DNA of 51,831 nucleotides from NCBI RefSeq assembly GCF_001613345.1, contig NZ_BDCE01000003.1, forward strand, positions 1 to 51,831. Direction: 5' to 3'. Positions 26,734-34,731 of this stretch are shown piece by piece. The position numbers and the translations under genes were made by a program. The stretch comes from Nocardia uniformis NBRC 13702. Lineage in GTDB: Bacteria > Actinomycetota > Actinomycetes > Mycobacteriales > Mycobacteriaceae. Below the pieces are notes generated by a model. The model had not been told where the DNA came from. It made no database searches and was given only the letters and a program-made list of their open reading frames with translations. Within the stretch, counting starts at the first letter, position 1; each line of letters starts with the position of its first letter.

Positions 26734-27687
26734 TCAGAGGTCGGCGGATGGCGGTTCCGGGTGGGGTGCGAGACCGCGGAGCTTGTCGGGGTTGGTGACG
26801 GAGTAGATGCCCTGGATCAGCGTGCCGTCGGGGGTCAGATCGAGGACCACCGCGCCGATGGGGCAGTCGCCGGAGAAGAGGAGTGCGGACGGGTCTCCGT
26901 TCACGTAGCGGTAGCGAAGATCGAGTTCCCCGGGGGTCAGGCCGGCGGCGACGAGGCCGAACACCCGCGCGACCTTGTTCGGGCCGTGCACGGGCCGCAG
27001 GCTCACGGCGGGGCCCTTGCCACCGCCGTCGGTCCACAGGGTCACATCCGGGGCCAGGATCTCCAGCAGCGCGGGCAGGTCGCCGCCGAGCGCAGCGTCG
27101 GCGAACCGCTTGGTGACCTCTGCACGCACGGTCAGATCGGTCTGGTGACGTGGGCGGCGCGCCTGAACGTGCCCGCGTGCCCGGTGTGCGAGCTGGCGAA
27201 CCGCGGCGGGAGAGCGGTCGAGAATGTCGGCGATCTCGGTGTGCGGGTATCCGAACACCTCGTGCAGTACGAAGACCGCCCGCTCCAGTGGGCTGAGCGT
27301 TTCCAGCACGACAAGCACCGCCATGGAGAACGATTCCGTGCGGACGGCGGTCTCGGAGGGGTCGTCGCCGTCCGGACCCGGAGTGAGTATCGGCTCCGGC
27401 AGCCATGAGCCCACATAGGTTTCCTGGCGGCGGCTGATGGCCGCGCGGCGCGCCAGGGCCTGATTCATCGCGATCCGAACCAGGTAGGCGCGCGCGTTGT
27501 CGATGGGCTGCGCGTCGGCGGTGCGGTGCCGCCGCGGCGACCAGGACAGCCACACCTCCTGCAGGACGTCCTCGGTGTCGGTGACGCTGCCGAGCATGTT
27601 GTAGACCACAGCGAACAGGAGTTCGCGATGGTCGACGAATACCTGCGTGGCTTGGTCGTCGGCCGCATCCGGCGGGGTAGCTGTCAT
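26734..27687 (-). CDS. ECF41-group sigma factor with SnoaL-like C-terminal domain
   Basis: A 317-residue extracytoplasmic-function sigma factor. Region 2 is at about residues 15-80 (FAVVYNMLGSVTDTEDVLQEVWL, in blocks) and region 4 at about 115-170 (LSPLERAVFVLHEVFGYPHTEIA). An NTF2/SnoaL-like domain fills residues 185-300. The three marks of group ECF41 are all present: WLPEPI in the linker, DGGGK, and NPDKL near the end. ECF41 factors have no separate anti-sigma factor; the C-terminal domain senses and controls activity. The ATG at 27687 follows AAGGAGAGAG. A matching promoter lies directly upstream, so autoregulation is likely. Confidence 0.93.
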   Translation of the reverse strand: MTATPPDAADDQATQVFVDHRELLFAVVYNMLGSVTDTEDVLQEVWLSWSPRRHRTADAQPIDNARAYLVRIAMNQALARRAAISRRQETYVGSWLPEPILTPGPDGDDPSETAVRTESFSMAVLVVLETLSPLERAVFVLHEVFGYPHTEIADILDRSPAAVRQLAHRARGHVQARRPRHQTDLTVRAEVTKRFADAALGGDLPALLEILAPDVTLWTDGGGKGPAVSLRPVHGPNKVARVFGLVAAGLTPGELDLRYRYVNGDPSALLFSGDCPIGAVVLDLTPDGTLIQGIYSVTNPDKLRGLAPHPEPPSADL

Positions 27688-27711
27688 CTGCTCTCTCCTT
27701 GATCGGTTATG

Positions 27712-27744
27712 ACCGAAGAGTCGCCGAGTCCTCGGAGTGTGACA
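27712..27744 (-). promoter_or_regulatory. ECF41-type promoter of the sigma-factor gene
   Basis: On the minus strand TGTCACA (27738-27744) is followed after exactly 17 bp by CTCTTCGGT (27712-27720). TGTCACA is the known -35 element of ECF41 promoters. The sigma-factor start codon is 25 bp downstream. Confidence 0.72.
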
Positions 27745-27788
27745 TAACGGGTGCGCCAGGTGAGCCACATCACTTTTGGCGGCCTGGA

Positions 27789-27821
27789 TGTCACAGCCTG
27801 GCGCAGGCTGCCCTCTTCGGT
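27789..27821 (+). promoter_or_regulatory. ECF41-type promoter of the amidohydrolase gene
   Basis: TGTCACA (27789-27795), then 17 bp, then CTCTTCGGT (27813-27821): the same words and spacing as the minus-strand promoter 45 bp away. The amidohydrolase ATG lies 46 bp further on. Confidence 0.72.
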
Positions 27822-27866
27822 TGTGCAACCCCGAACCCCGGGGAGATGGCACCGAAGGAGAACTCG

Positions 27867-29135
27867 ATGAACTTCAATACGAGCCGCCGCGGTTTCCTCG
27901 GCATCGCCGCGGCGACGGCGGGGATCGCCGCGACCGGCTTATCCCTGGGATGCGCTACGGCAGAGGACAATTCGAGTCGGACACTGATTCGCAACGTCCG
28001 GGTGTTCGACGGGAAGCGGACGATACCGAAAACAGACGTGCTGCTCGACGGGGCCACCATCGCCGACGCTGCCGACGGCAAAAAGGCAGAGGTGGAGATC
28101 GACGGCGCGGGAATGACCCTGCTACCGGGCCTGATCGACGGTCACACGCACATCTTCGAGGGCAGTCTCGCGCAGGCGCTGCAGTCCGGGGTGACCACCG
28201 AACTCGATATGTTCTGCCTACCGGGCATACTCGCCGAGCAGCGAAAGCTGGCGGCCGAACGCGACGATGTGGCCGATTTCCGCAGTGCGGGCACCCTGGC
28301 GACCGCGCCGGATGGGCATCCGAGTCAGTTGATCGCGGCGGTAGGGCAGGCCGGGATACCCGGCGTCGATCCCGGCACCACGTTCGACATGGTTGCCGGT
28401 CCCGAGCAGGCCGAGGCATTCGTCGCGGCCCGATTGGCCGAGGGGGCCGATTATTTGAAGGTCGTGGTCGATGACGGGTCGGTGCACGGCGGGGATTTCC
28501 CGGTGTTGGCGCCGGAGACCGTGGCAGCGCTGACCAAGGCGGGGCATGCGGCCGGTCTGTCGGTCATCGCGCACGCGATCACTGCACGGGAGGCGGCGAT
28601 CGCACTGGATGCGGGCGTCGATGGCCTGGCTCACGTGTGGACCGACCTGGCTCCCGACGACCCCGCCGGGCAGCGGCTGGCGGAGCGGGTCCGCGCGCAG
28701 GGCGTCTTCGTGGTGAGCACCCTCGCCTATTTCGAAACCCTCGATGACCCGCAGGCGCAGACGGTGGACCGGTGTGCCGGGGCGGGCTGCGGCCCGAATG
28801 CCACGGCGGCGGCACGAGCGCTGTATCGCGCCGGTGTCCCACTGTTGGCAGGCACCGACGCCACCCCGTTCGCCCCACAGCACGGTGGGGCCATGCACCG
28901 GGAACTGGTGCTACTCACCGAGGCGGGCCTGAGCAACGAGGCCGCTCTCGCTGCCGCCACAAGCCTGCCCGCCCACCACTTCGGCTTGCGCGATCGTGGC
29001 CGCATAGCCCCGGGGCTGCGCGCCGACCTCGTCCTCGTCGCGGGCGACCCGACCACAGACATCGCCTCCAGCGCCGAGATCGTCGACGTGTGGCGACGGG
29101 GTGTCCGGCAGTCGGGCCACCCGGGTGCGAACTGA
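27867..29135 (+). CDS. Exported amidohydrolase-superfamily lipoprotein
   Basis: A 422-residue metal-dependent hydrolase. The N-terminus carries a twin-arginine signal (TSRRGFLGIAAATAG) ending in a lipobox LSLGC, so it is probably folded inside the cell, exported by Tat and lipid-anchored. Amidohydrolase motifs are LLPGLIDGHTHIF (HxH metal pair), KVVVDDGS (lysine position), VIAHAIT (His), DGLAHVW (His) and LLAGTDATPF (Asp). The substrate is probably a cyclic amide, lactone or similar; imidazolonepropionase-like and prolidase-like members share these motifs. The ATG follows GAAGGAGAACTCG. It is almost certainly in the regulon of the divergent ECF41 sigma factor. Confidence 0.88.
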   Translation: MNFNTSRRGFLGIAAATAGIAATGLSLGCATAEDNSSRTLIRNVRVFDGKRTIPKTDVLLDGATIADAADGKKAEVEIDGAGMTLLPGLIDGHTHIFEGSLAQALQSGVTTELDMFCLPGILAEQRKLAAERDDVADFRSAGTLATAPDGHPSQLIAAVGQAGIPGVDPGTTFDMVAGPEQAEAFVAARLAEGADYLKVVVDDGSVHGGDFPVLAPETVAALTKAGHAAGLSVIAHAITAREAAIALDAGVDGLAHVWTDLAPDDPAGQRLAERVRAQGVFVVSTLAYFETLDDPQAQTVDRCAGAGCGPNATAAARALYRAGVPLLAGTDATPFAPQHGGAMHRELVLLTEAGLSNEAALAAATSLPAHHFGLRDRGRIAPGLRADLVLVAGDPTTDIASSAEIVDVWRRGVRQSGHPGAN

Positions 29136-29617
29136 CCCTCTGCCGGCTGGCGTGATCGTCGGCTCGGCGAGCAGGCTCGGTCGCATCGCTGCGAACTAGG
29201 CCAGAGCGCACGGTGATACACCTGATAGTCGGCGGCAAGACGCGAGGTGGAGACGTCCTGAATTCGGCATGAGCGCGCACTTCAGTCCACTAGGGTCAGC
29301 GACCAAGCCCCCGTCGACCGCCGCGACAGACGGGGATCTATCGCACCAGCGTCGCGATCGGCCGAACGGCGATCTCTGGCCCAGCGACCGGGATTTCGCG
29401 GTTCGTATGCCTGGACGTCAGGAACCCTGACGTCCAGGACCTCTTTCCTCACCCGCGACCCGACAACTTCGGTCAGTACTTACTGATGCCAGATCTCACC
29501 TCCGGCCAGGTCCCCGAAGGCTGCCAGCGGCGCTTGTCGGCATCGCTCGTAGCTTCGGCGCGAACGTCAGCGCCCGGCCTTGACGTGGCGGCATTCGGTA
29601 ATCGCTCGATTCAGCCC
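29136..29617 (+). other. Intergenic region of about 480 bp with a strong hairpin, no gene recognised
   Basis: No convincing reading frame is seen on either strand between the amidohydrolase and hipA stops. A perfect 13-bp stem with a 3-nt loop at 29410-29438 (CCTGGACGTCAGG paired with CCTGACGTCCAGG) is followed on the plus strand by CCTCTTTCCTC, so it looks like a plus-strand terminator. It lies 275 bp past the amidohydrolase stop, which leaves room for a long 3' UTR or a small RNA. Confidence 0.5.
29410..29438 (+). terminator. Strong hairpin terminator
   Basis: A 13-bp perfect stem with loop AAC and a pyrimidine-rich downstream tail containing TTT. It points with the amidohydrolase gene and would block transcripts heading into hipA antisense. 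Confidence 0.6.
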
Positions 29618-30808
29618 TCAGCGGCCGAGTTCGGCGCGCCGCCAACGTAGTTCGCACTCCGTTTGGTGTACGGGCGATCCAGAGAACGGCAGGGCGGCAT
29701 AGTCGACTGCCGCGGCCGCTCGGAGTGCGACAGTGCGCGCCGAAACCGCGGCTCGCTCGGTGAGTCCGATCTCTGCGGCGAACGCAGCCCAGTCACGGGC
29801 GCGTAACTTGCGGGTTCGGCCGGAGATCGGCAGTGCCATCGAGTCATCTCCGTAGACCAGAGTGCACGGAATGTCGAATATCGGTGCGACACCCCATTTC
29901 CCGCCGGGCCCCTCGACTACACCGACGTTCTTCGCGTGTAGGTCACCGTTTCCGGTGAGCCAGGCAAAGAGAAACTGCAAGTACAGGTTTCGGCGAGCCA
30001 CGGTCGGAGCCTCTGTGATCTGCGCGAGTTCGTTGACCACGGTGGCCGCATCGGGCTGATACTTCGACGCCGGAGGTAAGCCCAATACCTGTGTCGCGTC
30101 CTCGAACGCCAAGCGTCGCCACGACTGACCCTCGCGCACTCGATCGAAACGCCGCACCAGCAGACCGGTGTCGCCAATACGGTCAGTCACCAGATTCGCC
30201 TCGGCTACAGGGATCTTCATCAACCTCGCCGCTTTCAGATGCTCCCCTTCGTTCTCCACCAGATGGGGGTACTCCGGTTGTGAGAGCTCGAGAATGAACC
30301 GGCCGTACTGAGCCGAAAACGGCACGCTGATCATCGACGCACTGGCTTTGCGCTGCACTCCCGGCAGCGCATGAGTATCGATTTCGTCTACGAATCGCGC
30401 GAATTCGAGTTCGGCGGGCGAGTCTCCCTCGACCAACGGCGGAAACTCGGTGAGTGGCTGATCGGCAGGGATGATCTGCACATCTCCGGGCACATCGCTT
30501 CCCACCGCCAGCAGCAGGCTCAATTCATCGTCGATACTGGTCTTGACCGCACGTTGCAACACCGTGAGCCGATGTCCCTCGGGCAGCAGACCTTCGAAGA
30601 AGGGCGGCACCGCGCCGGCGATGCTGCGTACCGGATCCGGGCCCAGCGGGAGCGTCGTGGCGACAGGCGCACCGTGGTTGGTGAGGTAGTCCTTCTCGTA
30701 GCGAAATTCGGTCCCGCCTTCCGCTGTCCGCTTCAGAACAGCGGCGCGCCGACCAGCCTTGTACACATCCGCTCGGGCGACCCGCCGAAGCTCCTCGAGA
30801 TCTTTCAA
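29618..30808 (-). CDS. hipA: HipA-family toxin kinase
   Basis: A 396-residue HipA-type Ser/Thr kinase, the toxin of a hipBA pair. E. coli HipA phosphorylates glutamyl-tRNA synthetase. The catalytic loop GNGDLHAKNVGV (about residue 290) and the metal-binding loop VAPIFDIPCT are intact, and the N-terminal subdomain (FFEGLLPEG) is present. At the ATP-lysine position, where homologues read Y/H-I-I/L-K, this protein reads RFILEL with GAG encoding glutamate. This may weaken ATP binding. The gene overlaps hipB by 4 bp (ATGA), so it is translated with it. Base composition is somewhat less GC-rich than neighbouring genes, which may indicate transfer. Confidence 0.9.
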   Translation of the reverse strand: MKDLEELRRVARADVYKAGRRAAVLKRTAEGGTEFRYEKDYLTNHGAPVATTLPLGPDPVRSIAGAVPPFFEGLLPEGHRLTVLQRAVKTSIDDELSLLLAVGSDVPGDVQIIPADQPLTEFPPLVEGDSPAELEFARFVDEIDTHALPGVQRKASASMISVPFSAQYGRFILELSQPEYPHLVENEGEHLKAARLMKIPVAEANLVTDRIGDTGLLVRRFDRVREGQSWRRLAFEDATQVLGLPPASKYQPDAATVVNELAQITEAPTVARRNLYLQFLFAWLTGNGDLHAKNVGVVEGPGGKWGVAPIFDIPCTLVYGDDSMALPISGRTRKLRARDWAAFAAEIGLTERAAVSARTVALRAAAAVDYAALPFSGSPVHQTECELRWRRAELGR

Positions 30809-31005
30809 CCGACAACACCCAGGGTGAGGCCGACCACGTCGGCCACTGCGGCGACAGTGGCGATACTGGTCGAGCCGCTGCCGTGCTCGATCTCGCGTAC
30901 CGTGCGAGTGGAGGTGCCCGCCAGCTCCGCCAACTGCTCCTGCGTCAGGCGATGGCGGCGGCGTGCCGCGTGAATGGCGTCGCCGATGCTCGATACCACG
31001 GTCAT
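30805..31005 (-). CDS. hipB: HipB-like helix-turn-helix antitoxin/repressor
   Basis: A 66-residue Xre-type protein: IGDAIHAARRRHRLTQEQLAELAGTSTRTVREIEHG (read in blocks) is a clear helix-turn-helix, and the C-terminus VADVVGLTLGVVG is a HipB-like short strand. It should bind and restrain HipA and repress the operon. The ATG at 31005 is preceded by GGAGGTGA at ideal distance; an upstream ATG at 31029 is inside that leader and less likely. Three operators lie upstream. Confidence 0.9.
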   Translation of the reverse strand: MTVVSSIGDAIHAARRRHRLTQEQLAELAGTSTRTVREIEHGSGSTSIATVAAVADVVGLTLGVVG

Positions 31006-31022
31006 CGCATCACCTCCATAAA

Positions 31023-31160
31023 CCGGCAATATTCTGCCGATACCGTGCGGATTCCATCAGACTACCCGAACCAATACCTAAATCAGCAGAATATCGCCGA
31101 TTTTGCAGATATCGCCCACGCTCACCGTCGCAAGGAAGGAAATCGGCAGAATATCGCCGA
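31023..31160. promoter_or_regulatory. Three hipBA operators at exact 60-bp spacing
   Basis: The pattern TCGGC-N8-GCCGA appears at 31023-31040 (CCGGC-N8-GCCGA), 31083-31100 (TCAGC-N8-GCCGA) and 31143-31160 (perfect). The N8 of the last two is AGAATATC, and the first has its near reverse complement. Arm and spacer lengths match the E. coli HipB operator (TATCC-N8-GGATA). A weaker copy with N7 spacing adjoins the second at 31102. The nearest site ends 18 bp upstream of the hipB start and overlaps the promoter region. Confidence 0.75.
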
Positions 31161-31348
31161 GGGAGGTCAACGCGAGTTTGCCGTCGGCCGCCAGCGGGGG
31201 TCGATCTCGGCGGCGTCACCCGGGCAGGCGTCAGGCTCATTTGCGGTGCTGGAATGGAGGTTTGGCGGGACTACCAGCCAGCGGAACCTGGCAGTGCTGA
31301 ATTCTTGGGGTTTCTTTGGGAATCACCCGGCGGGACAGGTGGAACAAA
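31161..31348. other. Gap between the hipBA operators and the tRNA terminator, nothing recognised
   Basis: No convincing gene, repeat or hairpin is visible here. Confidence 0.5.
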
Positions 31349-31385
31349 TGTGGCCCTTGACCGGAATACCTGGTCAAGGGCCACA
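31349..31385 (-). terminator. tRNA-Lys terminator
   Basis: A perfect 14-bp stem (TGTGGCCCTTGACC with GGTCAAGGGCCACA) and 9-nt loop, beginning 3 bp past the encoded CCA. On the minus strand it is followed by TTTGTTCC, as expected of an intrinsic terminator. Confidence 0.85.
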
Positions 31386-31391
31386 TTGTGG

Positions 31392-31464
<73 letters not shown>

Positions 31465-31523
31465 GTGCTCCGCTGGGCGGTGCGGGAGGAACTTTAACAG
31501 GGGGTCTCTGTAAGACTCGAAAC

Positions 31524-34500
31524 GTGCGGGTCAGTGTGTTGGGTTCGGTACGGGTGCTGTCCGAGGGCGGGGTGCCGGTCGAGGTGGGTGGAGTTCGGTC
31601 GCGGATGGTGGTTGCGCGGCTGGCGTTGGCAGGTGGGCGGGCGGTGTCCGCTGACGCGCTGATCGACGGGCTGTGGGGGGAGGAACCGCCGTCGGGCAAC
31701 GCGTTGCAGGCAGTGGTTTCGCGGCTGCGGAAGGCGCTGCACGGAGTGGGGACCGTGGAGCTCACGACCGCGGGGTATTTGCTGTCGGACGTCGAGGTGG
31801 ATGCTCGGCGCTTCGAAGAGTTGGCCGTGCGGGGGCGGCGGGAATTGGCGGAGGATCGGCTGGGGGCGGCGGCCTCGACACTGGGTGCGGCGCTGGCGCT
31901 CTGGCGGGGTCCGGCGCTGATGGATGTGTTGGACGCGCCGTTCGCGCAATCGACCGCCACCAGATTGAACGATCTGCGGATTGCGGCCACCGCGGATCTG
32001 TTCGATGCCGAGATTCGGCGCGGACGTCATGCCGACGTACTCAGCGCGATGGATGCCGTTGCGGTGGAACGTCCATTGAACGAGCGGCTGGTGGCATTGC
32101 GTATGCGGGCGCTGGCGGCGGCGGGGCGGCAGTCGGATGCGTTGGCCGTGTACGAGGAGATGCGTGAGCGGTTGGGGGACGAGCTCGGCATCGACCCATC
32201 GACGGAGTTGCGGGAAGCCCAATTGGCGCTGCTGCGTGGGGAGTTGGAGCGTCCCGCTGTGCGGCCGGAGCCGATGGCGAGTCGACTGCCCGGGCGGCGC
32301 ACGAGTTTCATCGGGCGTGATGGCGAACTCGCACGACTCGCACAATTGCTGGTCGGGTCGCGGCTGATCACCATTGTCGGCCCCGGTGGTGCGGGTAAAA
32401 CCCGGTTGTCGGTGGAGGCGGTGAGCCTCGATCAGGCATATCAGCGTGGACGGGTGTGGTTCACGCCGCTGGCGGCGGTGCGCACGCCGGAGCATTTGGT
32501 GGATGCTGTCGCTCGCACCCTCGACGGCCGCGACCTCCAGGGATCGGGCGGACACCAAAACCCCGGTGCCACAGCGGTCGACCGGCTCATCGGAAGGCTG
32601 GATATCGGCGATGGGCTGCTGGTACTGGATAATTGTGAGCATCTCATCGAAGCCACCGCGCAACTCGCCGAGCAACTCCTCGACCGACTGCCGTCTTTGA
32701 GAATTCTTGCCACCAGTCGAGAACCGCTCGCGATTACCGGTGAGGGACTGTTTCATCTCGGACCACTCACCCTCCCGACCGGGATCCCGGATCCGACGGA
32801 GGCGGCGGAGTCGGCTGCGGTGCACCTGTTCCTCGACCGGGCCCGCGATATCCGGCCCGACTTCACGCTCGATGAGCGCACCGTCACGCCGGTCGTCGAG
32901 ATCTGCCGTCAATTGGACGGCATACCACTGGCTTTGGAGTTGGCCGCCGCCAAACTGCGAGCCATGAGTGTCGATCAGATCGCGCGCCGCCTCGATGACC
33001 GGTTCCGGCTGCTCGAGTCCGGCAGCCGCACCGCGCTACCGCGCCAACGCACCCTGCTCGCCCTGGTCGAGTGGAGTTGGGACCTTTTGGAGGAGCCCGA
33101 AAGGATACTGGCCCGCAGGCTGTCGATGTTTCCCGGCGGCGCGAGCATTCAAGCGCTGGAAGCGATCTGCTCGGACGACTCGCTACCCGCGGACGATGTC
33201 CTGTACGTCCTGAGTTCGCTGGTAGAGAAGTCCATTGCGCAAACCACGGGCGAGGAGATGCCGCGCTACCGCATGCTCGAAACGATCCGCGCCTACGCCG
33301 CCGAACAGCTCACCCGCTCGGGGGAAACGTTCACCGAGCGATTCGCGGACTACTTCGTAACCCTGGCCGAAGGTTACGAACCTCAGCTGCGCACACAGCA
33401 ACAGCTCAGTGCCATAGCTCTTTTCGATGCCGAGCACGAGAATATGGCCGCCGCGCTACGGCGCGCGGTCGATACCGGTGACACCGGACTCTGCGCCCGT
33501 TTTATCGGCGCGTTGTTCTGGTACTGGGGTATGCGCGGTATGAGCACGCCGTTCGAAACCTTCCTTGCCGACGTGCAGCGGTTCGGCGATGCCCTGCCGA
33601 GGGCGGCACGGGCCGCATTCCGCGTAATGCGGTCGATGTCGGGAAGTGGCGCGGCCGGCCCGGATACCGATTCCGCGGCGGTACGCACCCTCATCGAGGA
33701 CGGTATCGCGGCGTGCGCACCGCAATTCCATCCGGCACTGCCGCTGTGGATTCCTATGCTGGCCGCTGCCACCGGCAACGCCGACCTCGGGGAACAGGAA
33801 CTGCGAAAGACGCTGGACCACAACGATCCGTGGGTGCGGGCCTGCGCGCACTGGACGCGGAACCATGTCCTCGTCGAGAGCGGCGATCAGCGGTCCGGTG
33901 CGGCAGATCGGCGGGCGGCGCTGCACGACTTCGAAACGGCGGGCGACCGCTGGGGTATCGGGATGGCCCTGTTGTCCGTCGGCCGGGACCACTCACTGCG
34001 TGGCGCATACGACCGTGCCATAGCCACTTTCGAGCGCGCTGTTGCTGTCGGCTCCGAGTTGGGGATGGAGGACGATATCTTCACCAGCCGGGTCCTTCTG
34101 GTATCCGAGCGCATGCGCAGCGGCGATCTCGCCAGCGCCGCACGGGATATCGCAGCCGCCGGGCGGCAGTCGAGGGAGCGGGGCTTCACCCGGATGGCGA
34201 CCGTCATCTTGTTCAGTGTCGCTGAACTGGAACGCCGCTCGGGCGATCTAGCGGGCTCCGACCACACCCTCGACCAGCTGGAACAGCGCGCGCACCGGCT
34301 CCCGTACCCCGAATCGATTGCCAGAGATCAGATCGCGGCCGCTCGCATGGCGAATCGGTTGGCGGCGGGCGATGCCGAACAGGCGCGGCGGCTGCTGCCC
34401 GACGCCGTGCGCGGCGCACTCGCCCTGGGTGACGTCGACGCCATCGCGCAGGCCGCTGAACTGCTCGCGAGACTGCTGCTCTTGGAGCACGATCCGGCCG

Positions 34501-34706
34501 CCGCGGCTATCGCATTGGGAACAAGCGCGGTCATTCGCGGTGTCTTCGATGACGGCGAGCCGGAATTGCGAGAACTCGGGAACGCGCTCGCGGCACGTCT
34601 CGGCGAGCGGGACTTCCAGGATGCGTACAACCGCGGCGTGAATACACCGCGACGGGACGTGCTGCACCGGTTGGCCGAGATATCCGGCCAACCGGTCGCG
34701 TCATAA
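31524..34706 (+). CDS. AfsR/SARP-type regulator with BTAD and NB-ARC-like ATPase
   Basis: A 1060-residue regulator. Residues 1-90 form an OmpR/PhoB-like winged helix (MRVSVLGSVRV, ALQAVVSRLRKAL), residues 95-245 a bacterial transcriptional activation domain (RRELAEDRLGAAASTLGAALALWRG, in blocks), and residues 275-560 an AP/NB-ARC ATPase with Walker A GPGGAGKT and Walker B LLVLDNCEHL, then GIPLALELAAAKLRAMS. Residues 600-1060 are helical repeats of TPR character. AfsR-type proteins activate secondary-metabolism or stress genes by binding 11-bp-spaced direct repeats. The GTG at 31524 begins the DNA-binding domain; an upstream start at 31458 falls within the tRNA gene. No ribosome-binding site is evident. 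Confidence 0.9.
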   Translation: MRVSVLGSVRVLSEGGVPVEVGGVRSRMVVARLALAGGRAVSADALIDGLWGEEPPSGNALQAVVSRLRKALHGVGTVELTTAGYLLSDVEVDARRFEELAVRGRRELAEDRLGAAASTLGAALALWRGPALMDVLDAPFAQSTATRLNDLRIAATADLFDAEIRRGRHADVLSAMDAVAVERPLNERLVALRMRALAAAGRQSDALAVYEEMRERLGDELGIDPSTELREAQLALLRGELERPAVRPEPMASRLPGRRTSFIGRDGELARLAQLLVGSRLITIVGPGGAGKTRLSVEAVSLDQAYQRGRVWFTPLAAVRTPEHLVDAVARTLDGRDLQGSGGHQNPGATAVDRLIGRLDIGDGLLVLDNCEHLIEATAQLAEQLLDRLPSLRILATSREPLAITGEGLFHLGPLTLPTGIPDPTEAAESAAVHLFLDRARDIRPDFTLDERTVTPVVEICRQLDGIPLALELAAAKLRAMSVDQIARRLDDRFRLLESGSRTALPRQRTLLALVEWSWDLLEEPERILARRLSMFPGGASIQALEAICSDDSLPADDVLYVLSSLVEKSIAQTTGEEMPRYRMLETIRAYAAEQLTRSGETFTERFADYFVTLAEGYEPQLRTQQQLSAIALFDAEHENMAAALRRAVDTGDTGLCARFIGALFWYWGMRGMSTPFETFLADVQRFGDALPRAARAAFRVMRSMSGSGAAGPDTDSAAVRTLIEDGIAACAPQFHPALPLWIPMLAAATGNADLGEQELRKTLDHNDPWVRACAHWTRNHVLVESGDQRSGAADRRAALHDFETAGDRWGIGMALLSVGRDHSLRGAYDRAIATFERAVAVGSELGMEDDIFTSRVLLVSERMRSGDLASAARDIAAAGRQSRERGFTRMATVILFSVAELERRSGDLAGSDHTLDQLEQRAHRLPYPESIARDQIAAARMANRLAAGDAEQARRLLPDAVRGALALGDVDAIAQAAELLARLLLLEHDPAAAAIALGTSAVIRGVFDDGEPELRELGNALAARLGERDFQDAYNRGVNTPRRDVLHRLAEISGQPVAS

Positions 34707-34731
34707 CGATTGAATTGTCGTGAGGGTGGGA

